Source: Flavisericum labens (lineage in GTDB: Bacteria; Bacteroidota; Bacteroidia; Flavobacteriales; Flavobacteriaceae). Taken from it: a stretch of 64,000 nt of DNA. The stretch spans positions 682,001 through 746,000 of the forward strand of contig NZ_JBJJBQ010000001.1 in assembly GCF_045446075.1 (NCBI RefSeq), given 5' to 3'. The notes beneath the pieces were generated by a model that did not search any database, was not told the origin of the DNA, and saw nothing but the letters and a program-made list of their open reading frames with translations. Both the position numbers and the translations under genes were made by a program. Positions 1-6,969 of the stretch are shown piece by piece (the stretch's first letter is position 1; each line of letters opens with the position of its first letter).

Positions 1-207
1 TAGCCCGTAAACCGAAAGCTGTCCGCTAAATCCTCCAGATATAAAGGCATAAAACTCGTCGTGCTCGCCAGGAGCTACATAAACTTTTTCGGCAACATTG
101 CCGGCAAGAGCACCGGATTTTCCAGTTGATTTTCCTGAATTATTACAACTGGTAAACACCATAAGCATGGCTGCCAGTGTAAAAATAGATTTTAATATAA
201 TTTTCAT
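1..207 (-). CDS. nosZ: Nitrous-oxide reductase NosZ, clade II, N-terminal fragment
   Basis: NosZ is the periplasmic copper enzyme that reduces N2O to N2 as the last step of denitrification. Only the first 69 codons are in the window; the gene runs off the left edge. It begins with a Sec-type lipoprotein signal (hydrophobic stretch, then FTSC with Cys21), not a twin-arginine signal. Together with the conserved stretch AEKVYVAPGEHDEFYAF and GGFSGQLSVYGL, this is typical of the Sec-dependent (clade II, atypical) NosZ of Bacteroidota. It is the third gene of a minus-strand run after a cytochrome c lipoprotein and a fasciclin lipoprotein, 20 bases after the latter, so probably one operon. The copper-binding regions lie outside the window, so intactness cannot be judged. 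The identification rests on remembered family sequence and context. Confidence 0.85.
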   Translation of the reverse strand, partial: MKIILKSIFTLAAMLMVFTSCNNSGKSTGKSGALAGNVAEKVYVAPGEHDEFYAFISGGFSGQLSVYGL

Positions 208-227
208 GGTTTTATATTTAGTTAGAA

Positions 228-797
228 TTAATTGTTTTCTGAAGGAGGTAAAAGCACTTTGTCTATTACATGTACAATACCGTTTCCTGCTTTAACCGTG
301 GCAATTATGTTTGCTCCGCCAATAATTGGTTTTCCGTCAACAACTTTCACTTGCACATATTGATTATTTGCCTGACCTAGTTTTGGGAGTTTTGTTAAAA
401 TAGACGTACTAAGATTGCCTGGGGTAACATGGTATTTTAATATATTCGCCAAAGTTGCTTTGTTTTCTGGCTTCAATAAATTTTCAACAGTACCTTCTGG
501 TAATGCTGCAAAAGCATCATCTGTTGGAGCAAAAACAGTTAAGGGGCCAACGTTTACCAAGGCATTCTCTACTTGAGCCGCTTGAACAGCAGCGACTAAT
601 GTTTTATGATTTGGAGAGTTAATTGCTATTTGTAAACAGTTTGGAGTAGCCTCGTCGTTAGTAATATAAGCTTGACCCGTTTTTTCTTGTTTAGGTGTTT
701 CGGTTTCAGTTACTGTGGTTTTGCTGTTATTGTTTTTGCAGGAGTGAACAACTGCTAAACATGCTAAAACAAAAATTAGTCTTTTAATTGTTTTCAT
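228..797 (-). CDS. Fasciclin (FAS1) domain lipoprotein of the nos cluster
   Basis: This is a 189-residue predicted lipoprotein with a hydrophobic N-terminus ending VVHSC (Cys20). A polar linker follows, then one FAS1 domain at about residues 60-187. The FAS1 signatures are LTVFAPTDDAFAALP and, near the end, GNGIVHVIDKVLLPP. FAS1 domains are small extracytoplasmic interaction modules with no catalytic activity. The gene lies between the cytochrome c lipoprotein (6 bases after it) and nosZ (20 bases before it), all on the minus strand. It is therefore probably translated from the nos mRNA and works in the periplasm with NosZ. Whether it helps copper loading, electron delivery or anchoring is not shown by the sequence. 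The domain call is firm; the link to N2O reduction is inferred from position. Confidence 0.88.
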   Translation of the reverse strand: MKTIKRLIFVLACLAVVHSCKNNNSKTTVTETETPKQEKTGQAYITNDEATPNCLQIAINSPNHKTLVAAVQAAQVENALVNVGPLTVFAPTDDAFAALPEGTVENLLKPENKATLANILKYHVTPGNLSTSILTKLPKLGQANNQYVQVKVVDGKPIIGGANIIATVKAGNGIVHVIDKVLLPPSENN

Positions 798-803
798 GGG
801 TTG

Positions 804-1304
804 TTATTTTAATGTTCTGAAGTATTCCAATACGGCTCTGGCATCTTCTTCGCTTAAGTTTTGGTTTGCCATTGGCGATCCATTAAACTCAATTAATAAT
901 GCCTTTGCTAGTGGGTCTTTTTGTACCATTTCTTCTGGGTTTAAAATCATATTCATAACCCATTCAGGAGAGCGGCGTTCTAATACACCGATAGGTGATG
1001 GACCAATAAATTTTTTGTCTGGCCGGTGGCAAGCAGTACACATTTTCTTGAATACATCTGCTCCATGTGAAACCAACTGTTGGTCTATTTCGGAGTTTAA
1101 AGAAAGTGAAGTGATGGGGCCAATACCTTTATTGGTAAGGTCTATCTGTTTTGAGGCCGGAACAGACTCTACTTTTTTGGTAGTCTGTTCGCTTGTTTTA
1201 GGTTTTTCATATGAAAATCCTTTTTCTTTTTTTTCTTCTTTTCCGCCGCAACTTATTAAAATTGAGGCTAGTAAAATAATTGTTGATTTTAGTATTGTCT
1301 TCAT
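804..1304 (-). CDS. Monohaem cytochrome c lipoprotein, first gene of the nos operon
   Basis: This 166-residue protein has a lipoprotein signal ending LISC (Cys19) and a charged, low-complexity linker to about residue 60. A class I cytochrome c domain follows, with haem motif CTACH at residues 89-93 and a probable axial Met145 in GSPM. It would sit on a periplasmic membrane face and pass electrons, most plausibly to NosZ encoded two genes downstream. A haem lipoprotein upstream of nosZ is common in clade II nos clusters. It is the first gene of the minus-strand run, and a Crp/Fnr-type palindrome and an exact TAnnTTTG box lie just upstream. The haem motif makes the cytochrome call secure; the redox partner is inferred. 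Confidence 0.9.
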   Translation of the reverse strand: MKTILKSTIILLASILISCGGKEEKKEKGFSYEKPKTSEQTTKKVESVPASKQIDLTNKGIGPITSLSLNSEIDQQLVSHGADVFKKMCTACHRPDKKFIGPSPIGVLERRSPEWVMNMILNPEEMVQKDPLAKALLIEFNGSPMANQNLSEEDARAVLEYFRTLK

Positions 1305-1324
1305 GTTAAATTAGTTTTGTATAA

Positions 1325-1332
1325 CAAAAATA
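1325..1332 (-). promoter_or_regulatory. -10 box of the nos operon
   Basis: Read on the minus strand this is TATTTTTG, an exact match to the Bacteroidota -10 consensus TAnnTTTG. It lies 20 bases before the cytochrome c ATG. The expected transcription start is near 1321, which puts the Fnr-like palindrome centre at about -40.5, the usual class II activator position. Confidence 0.65.
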
Positions 1333-1351
1333 CATGGAGACTATGAGGAAT

Positions 1352-1371
1352 AATATGATAAATATCATATT
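1352..1371 (-). promoter_or_regulatory. Crp/Fnr-type palindromic site before the nos operon
   Basis: A perfect inverted repeat with 9-base arms around 2 bases contains the core TGAT-AAAT-ATCA. This fits the Crp/Fnr family pattern TGAnnnnnnTCA and is close to the FNR consensus TTGATnnnnATCAA. Its centre (1361.5) is 29.5 bases upstream of the -10 box. Family members that sense oxygen or nitric oxide commonly activate denitrification genes, so an activator of nos expression is expected. The protein that binds is not in this window. Confidence 0.65.
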
Positions 1372-1372
1372 T

Positions 1373-1388
1373 AAGACAAAAATGTCTT
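1373..1388. repeat. Second palindrome abutting the Fnr-like site
   Basis: AAGACA-AAAA-TGTCTT is a perfect 6-base-arm inverted repeat starting one base beyond the Fnr-like palindrome, on the far side from the nos genes. On the plus strand it is followed by a T-rich run, so it could be a terminator for unseen plus-strand transcription. No plus-strand gene ends here, so a second operator is equally possible. Confidence 0.3.
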
Positions 1389-1524
1389 TTTTATTTTTAT
1401 GTTGTAATTTATTGAGGTGTAGGGGCTTGTTGGTTAAAGAATATCTGTTTTAGAAAAATATTTTTTTAACTGAGTTTTCCAGCCTTTAAAAATGAGATGT
1501 TTAAGGTTTGTATGAGAATAATTT

Positions 1525-2055
1525 TTAAAAATAAAACCTAATAAAAGGCATCCAAGGGTCAGCGTAAACACTTTTTGTTTCATCATATAAAAGGTCGTAC
1601 CTAACTCCAAGTGTAATGCTGCCACTTCTATATCCAGCTCCTAGGAATAGAGCGGGCGCCCAATAGCTGTCGTCAGTAATGTTTAAATTCACATTATATC
1701 TTCTATTTAAATGAAGCTGCTCGTATTCTGCCGATAGTTGAAAGGCATCAATAATATTGGCTAAAGCAATAAGGTTACCTCCTAAAATGGTAGATTTATA
1801 AACGCTCTTTTGGTTATTGAAAGTTGCGTTTAAACCAATGCCCGATGCAAAATGCTTGTTAAACTCATAAATGGCACTAGGGGCAATGGTAGCACTAAAA
1901 AAACCATCACCAAAGTTTAAGCCCAAACCACCTCCAAAACGAACTTGGTCCCAAAATTTGTTGTTTTTTTCTTGAGCAAAAGAGCTGGTCATACAAACCA
2001 ATAATATCATTAAAAGTAGGGTTGTCTTTTTATTAATTGTAAGTAATACGTTCAT
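1525..2055 (-). CDS. Small outer-membrane beta-barrel-like protein next to sucA
   Basis: A 176-residue exported protein with a Sec signal (long hydrophobic stretch ending SSFAQ). The mature part alternates polar and aromatic residues (VRFGGGLGLNF, APALFLGAGYRSGS) and ends in an aromatic FIRFYF, as expected for a small outer-membrane barrel. Proteins of this kind beside sucA in flavobacterial genomes are often labelled alpha-ketoglutarate decarboxylase. Nothing here (no thiamine-diphosphate motif, too short) supports an enzymatic role, so that label is probably carried over from the divergent neighbour. No molecular function can be assigned. Confidence 0.75.
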   Translation of the reverse strand: MNVLLTINKKTTLLLMILLVCMTSSFAQEKNNKFWDQVRFGGGLGLNFGDGFFSATIAPSAIYEFNKHFASGIGLNATFNNQKSVYKSTILGGNLIALANIIDAFQLSAEYEQLHLNRRYNVNLNITDDSYWAPALFLGAGYRSGSITLGVRYDLLYDETKSVYADPWMPFIRFYF

Positions 2056-2164
2056 ATCAGTGAAAAATCATAAAAAAATTAACAGATAATTATGGCATAT
2101 TAATTTAATAGTGTTCATATGCTATAAATATAGTTAAACCAATACCTAATTTTACTAAAAGTTG

Positions 2165-2172
2165 TATTTTTG
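2165..2172 (+). promoter_or_regulatory. -10 box for sucA
   Basis: TATTTTTG matches TAnnTTTG exactly. It lies 40 bases upstream of the sucA ATG, giving a leader of roughly 35 bases. No clear -33 TTTG is seen. Confidence 0.5.
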
Positions 2173-2212
2173 GGAAATATTTTGATGAACCTACACGGGA
2201 TTAAAACAAACA

Positions 2213-4954
2213 ATGGATAAATTTTCATTTTTAAACGCAGCACATACAGCATTTTTTGCTGAATTATACGAGCAGTATCTTAAAAATCCAGACTCTGTAG
2301 AACCTAGTTGGAGAGCCTTTTTTCAAGGTTACGATTTTGGTAGCGAAAACTATGGGTTGGATGGCGAAATTGTAGATGGAGTGTCTGCCCAAATGCCGGA
2401 ATATCTTCAAAAAGAGTTCCAAGTCATTAAATTAATTGACGGATATAGAATGCGAGGGCACTTGTTTACCAAAACAAACCCTGTACGTGATAGAAGAACG
2501 TATTCGCCAACTTTGGATATTGAAAATTTCGGTCTTTCCGAAAACGATTTAGATACCGTATTTAATGCTGGTGAAATTTTAGGTATTGGGGCGCAAACAC
2601 TAAGGCAGATTATAGTCCATCTAGAGCGAATTTATTGTAGTTCTATTGGTGTTGAGTATATGTATTTGCGTAATCCGGAAGTTATTTCTTGGTGGCAAGA
2701 GAATTTAAATCTTAACGATAATCAGCCCAATTTTTCAGTTGAAAAAAAGAAATATATTCTTTCAAAATTAAACCAAGCGGTAACCTTCGAAAACTTTTTG
2801 CAGACCAAATATGTAGGGCAAAAACGATTTTCTCTTGAAGGGGGAGAGTCGCTCATACCAGCCATTAGTAATGTGCTATTTTATGCCGTTGAAAAATTCG
2901 ATGTAAAGGAATGCGTTTTAGGTATGGCGCACCGTGGACGTTTAAGTACATTGGTTAACATTTTTAGAAAGCCTTTAAATGAGTTGTTTAACGAGTTTGA
3001 TGGTAAAGATTTTGAAGATGAGAATATTGATGGTGATGTAAAATACCATTTAGGTTTAACGCTCGATAAAACCTATCAAAATGGGAAAAACATCAAGATG
3101 AATTTGGTGCCAAACCCATCGCATCTGGAAACCGTTGCGCCAGTGGCCGAAGGTATTACCCGTGCTAAAATTGATAATGATTATGACGGAGACGATTCTA
3201 AAATCATTCCTATTATTGTCCATGGAGATGCTGCTATTGCTGGGCAAGGCGTGGCTTATGAAGTCGCACAAATGAGCTTGTTAAACGGTTACAAAACTGG
3301 TGGTACGGTGCATATTGTTGTTAACAATCAAATTGGGTTTACAACCAATTATTTAGACGCCCGTTCAAGTACTTATTGTACAGATGTGGCCAAGGTTACG
3401 CTCTCACCGGTAATGCACGTTAACGCTGATGATGCCGAAGCTGTTGTTCATGCCGTAGAAATGGCCTTAGAGTATAGAATGCGTTACAAAAAAGATGTTT
3501 ACATAGATTTGTTGGGGTACAGAAAGTATGGACACAATGAAGGTGACGAGCCAAGGTTTACCCAACCTAAATTGTATAAAGAAATAGCAAAACACCCTAA
3601 CCCATTTAAAATATATTCCGAAAAGCTTGTAGCGGAGAATACAGTTGACAAAGACTATGTAAAAAATATTGTTGATGAGTTCAAGGATACTTTAGAGTCC
3701 GAATACGCAAAATCAAAAGAAGCAGATTCATCTAAGGTAAGAGAGTTTATGCCAGCTCGATGGGAAGGTTTCCAGCGAAGAGGTATTGAGGCTATGCTTG
3801 AATCCATGGAGACAGGTTATGCAGAAGATAAACTAAAACATATTTCTAAAGTCGTTTCTACCGTTCCTGAAGGTGTGAAGTTTTTAAGAAAGGCAGAGCG
3901 TATTTTAGATGGTCGTTCAAAAATGGTTTTCGAAACCGATACGTTAGATTGGGGTATGGCAGAAACTTTGGCTTATGGAAGTTTGCTTGAAGAAGGCTAT
4001 AATGTGCGCATGTCAGGACAGGATGTAGAGCGTGGAACATTTAGCCACCGTCATGCTATTTTGCGTGATGAGAAATCAGAAGAGCGTATCAATCTTTTAA
4101 ATACCAACCCAGAAAATAAAGGCGAAATGTATATTTACAATTCGTTTTTATCAGAATATGGTGTTTTAGGTTTCGATTACGGTTATGCGATGGCAAACCC
4201 AAATACATTAACGATTTGGGAAGCGCAGTTTGGTGATTTTAGTAACGGCGCCCAAATTATTTTCGACCAATATTTATCGGCGGCCGAGGACAAATGGAAA
4301 TCGCAAAATGGCATCGTTGTTTTGCTTCCTCATGGTTATGAAGGGCAAGGTTCTGAGCACTCATCGGCCAGAATAGAGCGCTATCTTCAATTATGTGGAA
4401 ACGATAATATGGTTGTTGCAGATTGTACAACACCAGCAAGTATATTTCATTTATTGCGCCGTCAAATGAAACGTGATTATAGAAAACCACTTATTGTTTT
4501 CACGCCAAAAAGTTTACTGCGCCATCCAAAAGCGGTATCTTCAATTAGTGAATTGGCTTCAGGTAAATTCCAAGAAGTGATAGATGACGTTCTAGAGCCT
4601 AAAAAAGTTAAAAAAATGGTATTCTGTACGGGTAAATTCTATTACGATTTGTTGGAGGAAAGAGATTCGCTAGAGCGTGAAGATGTTGCGTTAATAAGGG
4701 TAGAACAATTGTTTCCTCTTCATTTAGACCGAATTCAAGAAGTGATAAATCGTTATCCAAATGTTGAAAAATATGTTTGGGCACAAGAGGAACCAAAGAA
4801 TATGGGCGCGTGGACACACATGTCACAACGTATGGATTTGGTTAAATTAGAAGTGTGCTCAAGACCATACAGTTCTGTGCCTGCACCAGGTTCGAGCACC
4901 AGAGATAAAAGAAGACAAAAGAGTGTTGTTAACGCTGTTTTTGATATACAATGA
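2213..4954 (+). CDS. sucA: 2-Oxoglutarate dehydrogenase E1 component
   Basis: E1 is the thiamine-diphosphate enzyme that decarboxylates 2-oxoglutarate and reductively succinylates the lipoyl group of E2, feeding the citric acid cycle. The 913-residue length is normal for SucA. Visible landmarks are the N-terminal E2-binding region with EPSWRAFFQGYDFG, the substrate-site GMAHRGRLSTL, and the cofactor region GDAAIAGQGVAYE followed by VVNNQIGFTTN. The C-terminal transketolase-like half carries EAQFGDFSNGAQ and LLPHGYEGQGSEHSSAR. It is followed 44 bases later by the E2 gene in the same direction, so the two are probably cotranscribed. E3 (lipoamide dehydrogenase) is not in the window. The assignment is secure. 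Confidence 0.97.
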   Translation: MDKFSFLNAAHTAFFAELYEQYLKNPDSVEPSWRAFFQGYDFGSENYGLDGEIVDGVSAQMPEYLQKEFQVIKLIDGYRMRGHLFTKTNPVRDRRTYSPTLDIENFGLSENDLDTVFNAGEILGIGAQTLRQIIVHLERIYCSSIGVEYMYLRNPEVISWWQENLNLNDNQPNFSVEKKKYILSKLNQAVTFENFLQTKYVGQKRFSLEGGESLIPAISNVLFYAVEKFDVKECVLGMAHRGRLSTLVNIFRKPLNELFNEFDGKDFEDENIDGDVKYHLGLTLDKTYQNGKNIKMNLVPNPSHLETVAPVAEGITRAKIDNDYDGDDSKIIPIIVHGDAAIAGQGVAYEVAQMSLLNGYKTGGTVHIVVNNQIGFTTNYLDARSSTYCTDVAKVTLSPVMHVNADDAEAVVHAVEMALEYRMRYKKDVYIDLLGYRKYGHNEGDEPRFTQPKLYKEIAKHPNPFKIYSEKLVAENTVDKDYVKNIVDEFKDTLESEYAKSKEADSSKVREFMPARWEGFQRRGIEAMLESMETGYAEDKLKHISKVVSTVPEGVKFLRKAERILDGRSKMVFETDTLDWGMAETLAYGSLLEEGYNVRMSGQDVERGTFSHRHAILRDEKSEERINLLNTNPENKGEMYIYNSFLSEYGVLGFDYGYAMANPNTLTIWEAQFGDFSNGAQIIFDQYLSAAEDKWKSQNGIVVLLPHGYEGQGSEHSSARIERYLQLCGNDNMVVADCTTPASIFHLLRRQMKRDYRKPLIVFTPKSLLRHPKAVSSISELASGKFQEVIDDVLEPKKVKKMVFCTGKFYYDLLEERDSLEREDVALIRVEQLFPLHLDRIQEVINRYPNVEKYVWAQEEPKNMGAWTHMSQRMDLVKLEVCSRPYSSVPAPGSSTRDKRRQKSVVNAVFDIQ

Positions 4955-4998
4955 TTAAGTAATAAAAAGAATTTTAGATACCATTAAAATTATAAAGA

Positions 4999-6210
4999 AT
5001 GATTTTAGAAATGAAAGTTCCTTCACCAGGGGAATCTATTACAGAAGTTGAAATAGCAACGTGGCTTGTAGAAGATGGAGATTATGTTGAAAAAGACCAA
5101 GCTATTGCTGAGGTAGATAGTGATAAAGCCACTTTAGAGTTGCCAGCTGAAGCCAGCGGAACTATTACACTTAAAGCGGAAGAGGGTGATGCCGTAGCCG
5201 TTGGTGCTGTAGTTTGTTTAATTGATACCGATGCTGAAAAGCCAGAGGGAGGAGAGGCTCCAAAGGAAGAAAAGAAGGAAGAAGCCCCTAAAGCGGAAGC
5301 TCCAAAAGAATCTGCACCTGAAGCCAAAACTTATGCTACCGGTAGTGCTAGCCCAGCTGCAAAAAAGATTTTAGCCGAAAAAGGTATGGATGCTGGTTCT
5401 GTTACAGGAACGGGTAAAGATGGTAGGGTTACTAAAGAAGATGCTGTAAAAGCCGTACCTTCAATGGGAACACCAACTGGTGGAAATAGAGGAACTTCGC
5501 GTACCAAAATGTCTATGTTACGCCGTAAGGTGGCAGAGCGTTTGGTAGAAGCTAAAAATACAACGGCCATGTTAACCACATTTAACGAGGTTGATATGTC
5601 GCCAATATTTGCTTTGCGTTCAGAATACAAAGAAACATTTAAATCTAAACACGGCGTAGGTTTAGGTTTTATGAGCTTCTTTACTTTAGCTGTGGTACGC
5701 GCGTTAAAAATGTACCCTGCAGTTAATTCCATGATGGATGGTAAAGAAATGTTGACATACGATTTCTGTGATATCAGTATCGCAGTTTCAGGGCCTAAAG
5801 GTTTAATGGTACCAGTAATTAGAAATGCTGAAAACTTAAGTTTTAGAGGCGTAGAATCTGAAGTAAAACGTTTGGCATTGCGTGCTAGAGATGGTCAAAT
5901 TACTGTTGATGAAATGACAGGTGGTACGTTTACTATTACTAACGGAGGTGTTTTTGGTAGTATGCTTTCAACACCAATTATCAACCCACCGCAAAGTGGT
6001 ATTTTAGGCATGCACAACATTGTAGAGCGTCCAGTAGCGGTTGATGGTAAAGTGGAAATCCGACCAATAATGTACGTGGCTTTATCTTACGACCACAGAA
6101 TTATCGATGGAAAGGAAAGTGTTGGATTCTTGGTAGCTGTTAAAGAAGCACTAGAAAACCCAATTGAACTGTTGATGGATAATGACGTGAAAAAAGCGTT
6201 GGAATTATAA
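4999..6210 (+). CDS. sucB: 2-Oxoglutarate dehydrogenase E2, dihydrolipoyl succinyltransferase
   Basis: E2 transfers the succinyl group to CoA and forms the core of the complex. The 403 residues show a lipoyl domain at about 1-77 with the lipoylated lysine in EVDSDKATLELPAE. A linker rich in Ala, Pro, Glu and Lys follows, then a peripheral-subunit-binding domain near 110-150 (ASPAAKKILAEKG, GRVTKEDAV). The catalytic domain ends with the active-site motif SYDHRIIDGKE. The acidic, E/K-rich linker is long but usual for flavobacteria. It follows sucA directly and is closed by the hairpin terminator at 6251. The assignment is secure. Confidence 0.97.
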   Translation: MILEMKVPSPGESITEVEIATWLVEDGDYVEKDQAIAEVDSDKATLELPAEASGTITLKAEEGDAVAVGAVVCLIDTDAEKPEGGEAPKEEKKEEAPKAEAPKESAPEAKTYATGSASPAAKKILAEKGMDAGSVTGTGKDGRVTKEDAVKAVPSMGTPTGGNRGTSRTKMSMLRRKVAERLVEAKNTTAMLTTFNEVDMSPIFALRSEYKETFKSKHGVGLGFMSFFTLAVVRALKMYPAVNSMMDGKEMLTYDFCDISIAVSGPKGLMVPVIRNAENLSFRGVESEVKRLALRARDGQITVDEMTGGTFTITNGGVFGSMLSTPIINPPQSGILGMHNIVERPVAVDGKVEIRPIMYVALSYDHRIIDGKESVGFLVAVKEALENPIELLMDNDVKKALEL

Positions 6211-6250
6211 AATGAGCGAGGGATTTTTTCCTTCTTAAAAATATAGTGAT

Positions 6251-6288
6251 AAAAGCATCCTACATTATTGGGGATGCTTTTTTATTTT
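6251..6288 (+). terminator. Terminator after sucAB
   Basis: AAAAGCATCC and GGATGCTTTT form a 10-base stem followed by T-rich sequence. The -10 box of pth begins inside the T-rich tail, so the two signals are packed together. Confidence 0.8.
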
Positions 6289-6290
6289 TG
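6283..6290 (+). promoter_or_regulatory. -10 box for pth
   Basis: TATTTTTG is an exact TAnnTTTG match 17 bases before the chosen pth start. It overlaps the tail of the sucAB terminator. Confidence 0.5.
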
Positions 6291-6307
6291 CATCAAAATG
6301 AACTTCT

Positions 6308-6937
6308 ATGTGGCAGTTTTTAGTTCGGTTATTTAAAAAGAAAGAAGCGCAAGTAGAAGAACAAGACGTTATGAAAAAGTATTTAATTGTAGGCTTAGGG
6401 AATATTGGCGAAAAGTATGAAAACACGCGTCATAATATAGGTTTTAAGGTTTTGGATTATTTTGCACGTCATGAAGATTTAACTTTCGAAACTCAAAAAT
6501 TGGGCGATGTAGCAACCTATAAATTAAAAGGCCGAACGTTTATATTTATGAAGCCGAATACGTATATGAATTTAAGCGGAAAGGCTATTTTATATTGGAT
6601 GACCAAGGAAAAAATTCCGATGGGAAATTTATTAGTGATTACCGACGACTTGAATTTGCCGTTTGGAAGCATCCGTTTAAAAACCAAAGGTAGCGATGGT
6701 GGCCACAATGGTTTAAAGGATATTCAAGATAAATTAAATACGACAAAGTATAACCGTTTCAGGTTTGGCATTAGTGATGCTTTCAATAAAGGCCGACAAA
6801 TAGATTACGTTTTAGGCGAGTGGTCCGAAGAAGAAAATAGTCAGCTAAAAGAACGTTTGGAAAAATCTGTTGAACTGATAAAATCTTTTGTTCTGTCGGG
6901 GGTAAATAATACCATGAATGCCTTTAATGGCAAATAA
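6308..6937 (+). CDS. pth: Peptidyl-tRNA hydrolase
   Basis: Pth frees peptides from peptidyl-tRNA that drops off the ribosome. The conserved core starts with KYLIVGLGNIGEKYENTRHNIG, containing the substrate-binding Asn and catalytic His. It continues through FMKPNTYMNLSG and the DDLNLPFG and GSDGGHNGL blocks. The chosen ATG gives 209 residues, about 20 more than the usual Pth core. An alternative start at 6371 (MKKYLIVG) would give the standard length. The longer form is kept because the basic, hydrophobic extension (MWQFLVRLFKKK) is common in flavobacterial homologues, but the start is not certain. It is convergent with the metalloprotease gene. Confidence 0.92.
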   Translation: MWQFLVRLFKKKEAQVEEQDVMKKYLIVGLGNIGEKYENTRHNIGFKVLDYFARHEDLTFETQKLGDVATYKLKGRTFIFMKPNTYMNLSGKAILYWMTKEKIPMGNLLVITDDLNLPFGSIRLKTKGSDGGHNGLKDIQDKLNTTKYNRFRFGISDAFNKGRQIDYVLGEWSEEENSQLKERLEKSVELIKSFVLSGVNNTMNAFNGK

Positions 6938-6969
6938 AGATAAATTATAAGAAAACTTTCCTTTTGTCC

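Noticed and set aside
1434..1625. A 63-codon minus-strand frame overlapping the end of the barrel protein gene
   Set aside because: It overlaps the barrel gene in another frame, has no recognised motif, and its composition looks like shadow translation.
5082..5732. Minus-strand frames rich in Ser and Ala inside sucB
   Set aside because: They are the complement of the Ala/Glu/Lys-rich linker and the domains of sucB and have no signals of their own.
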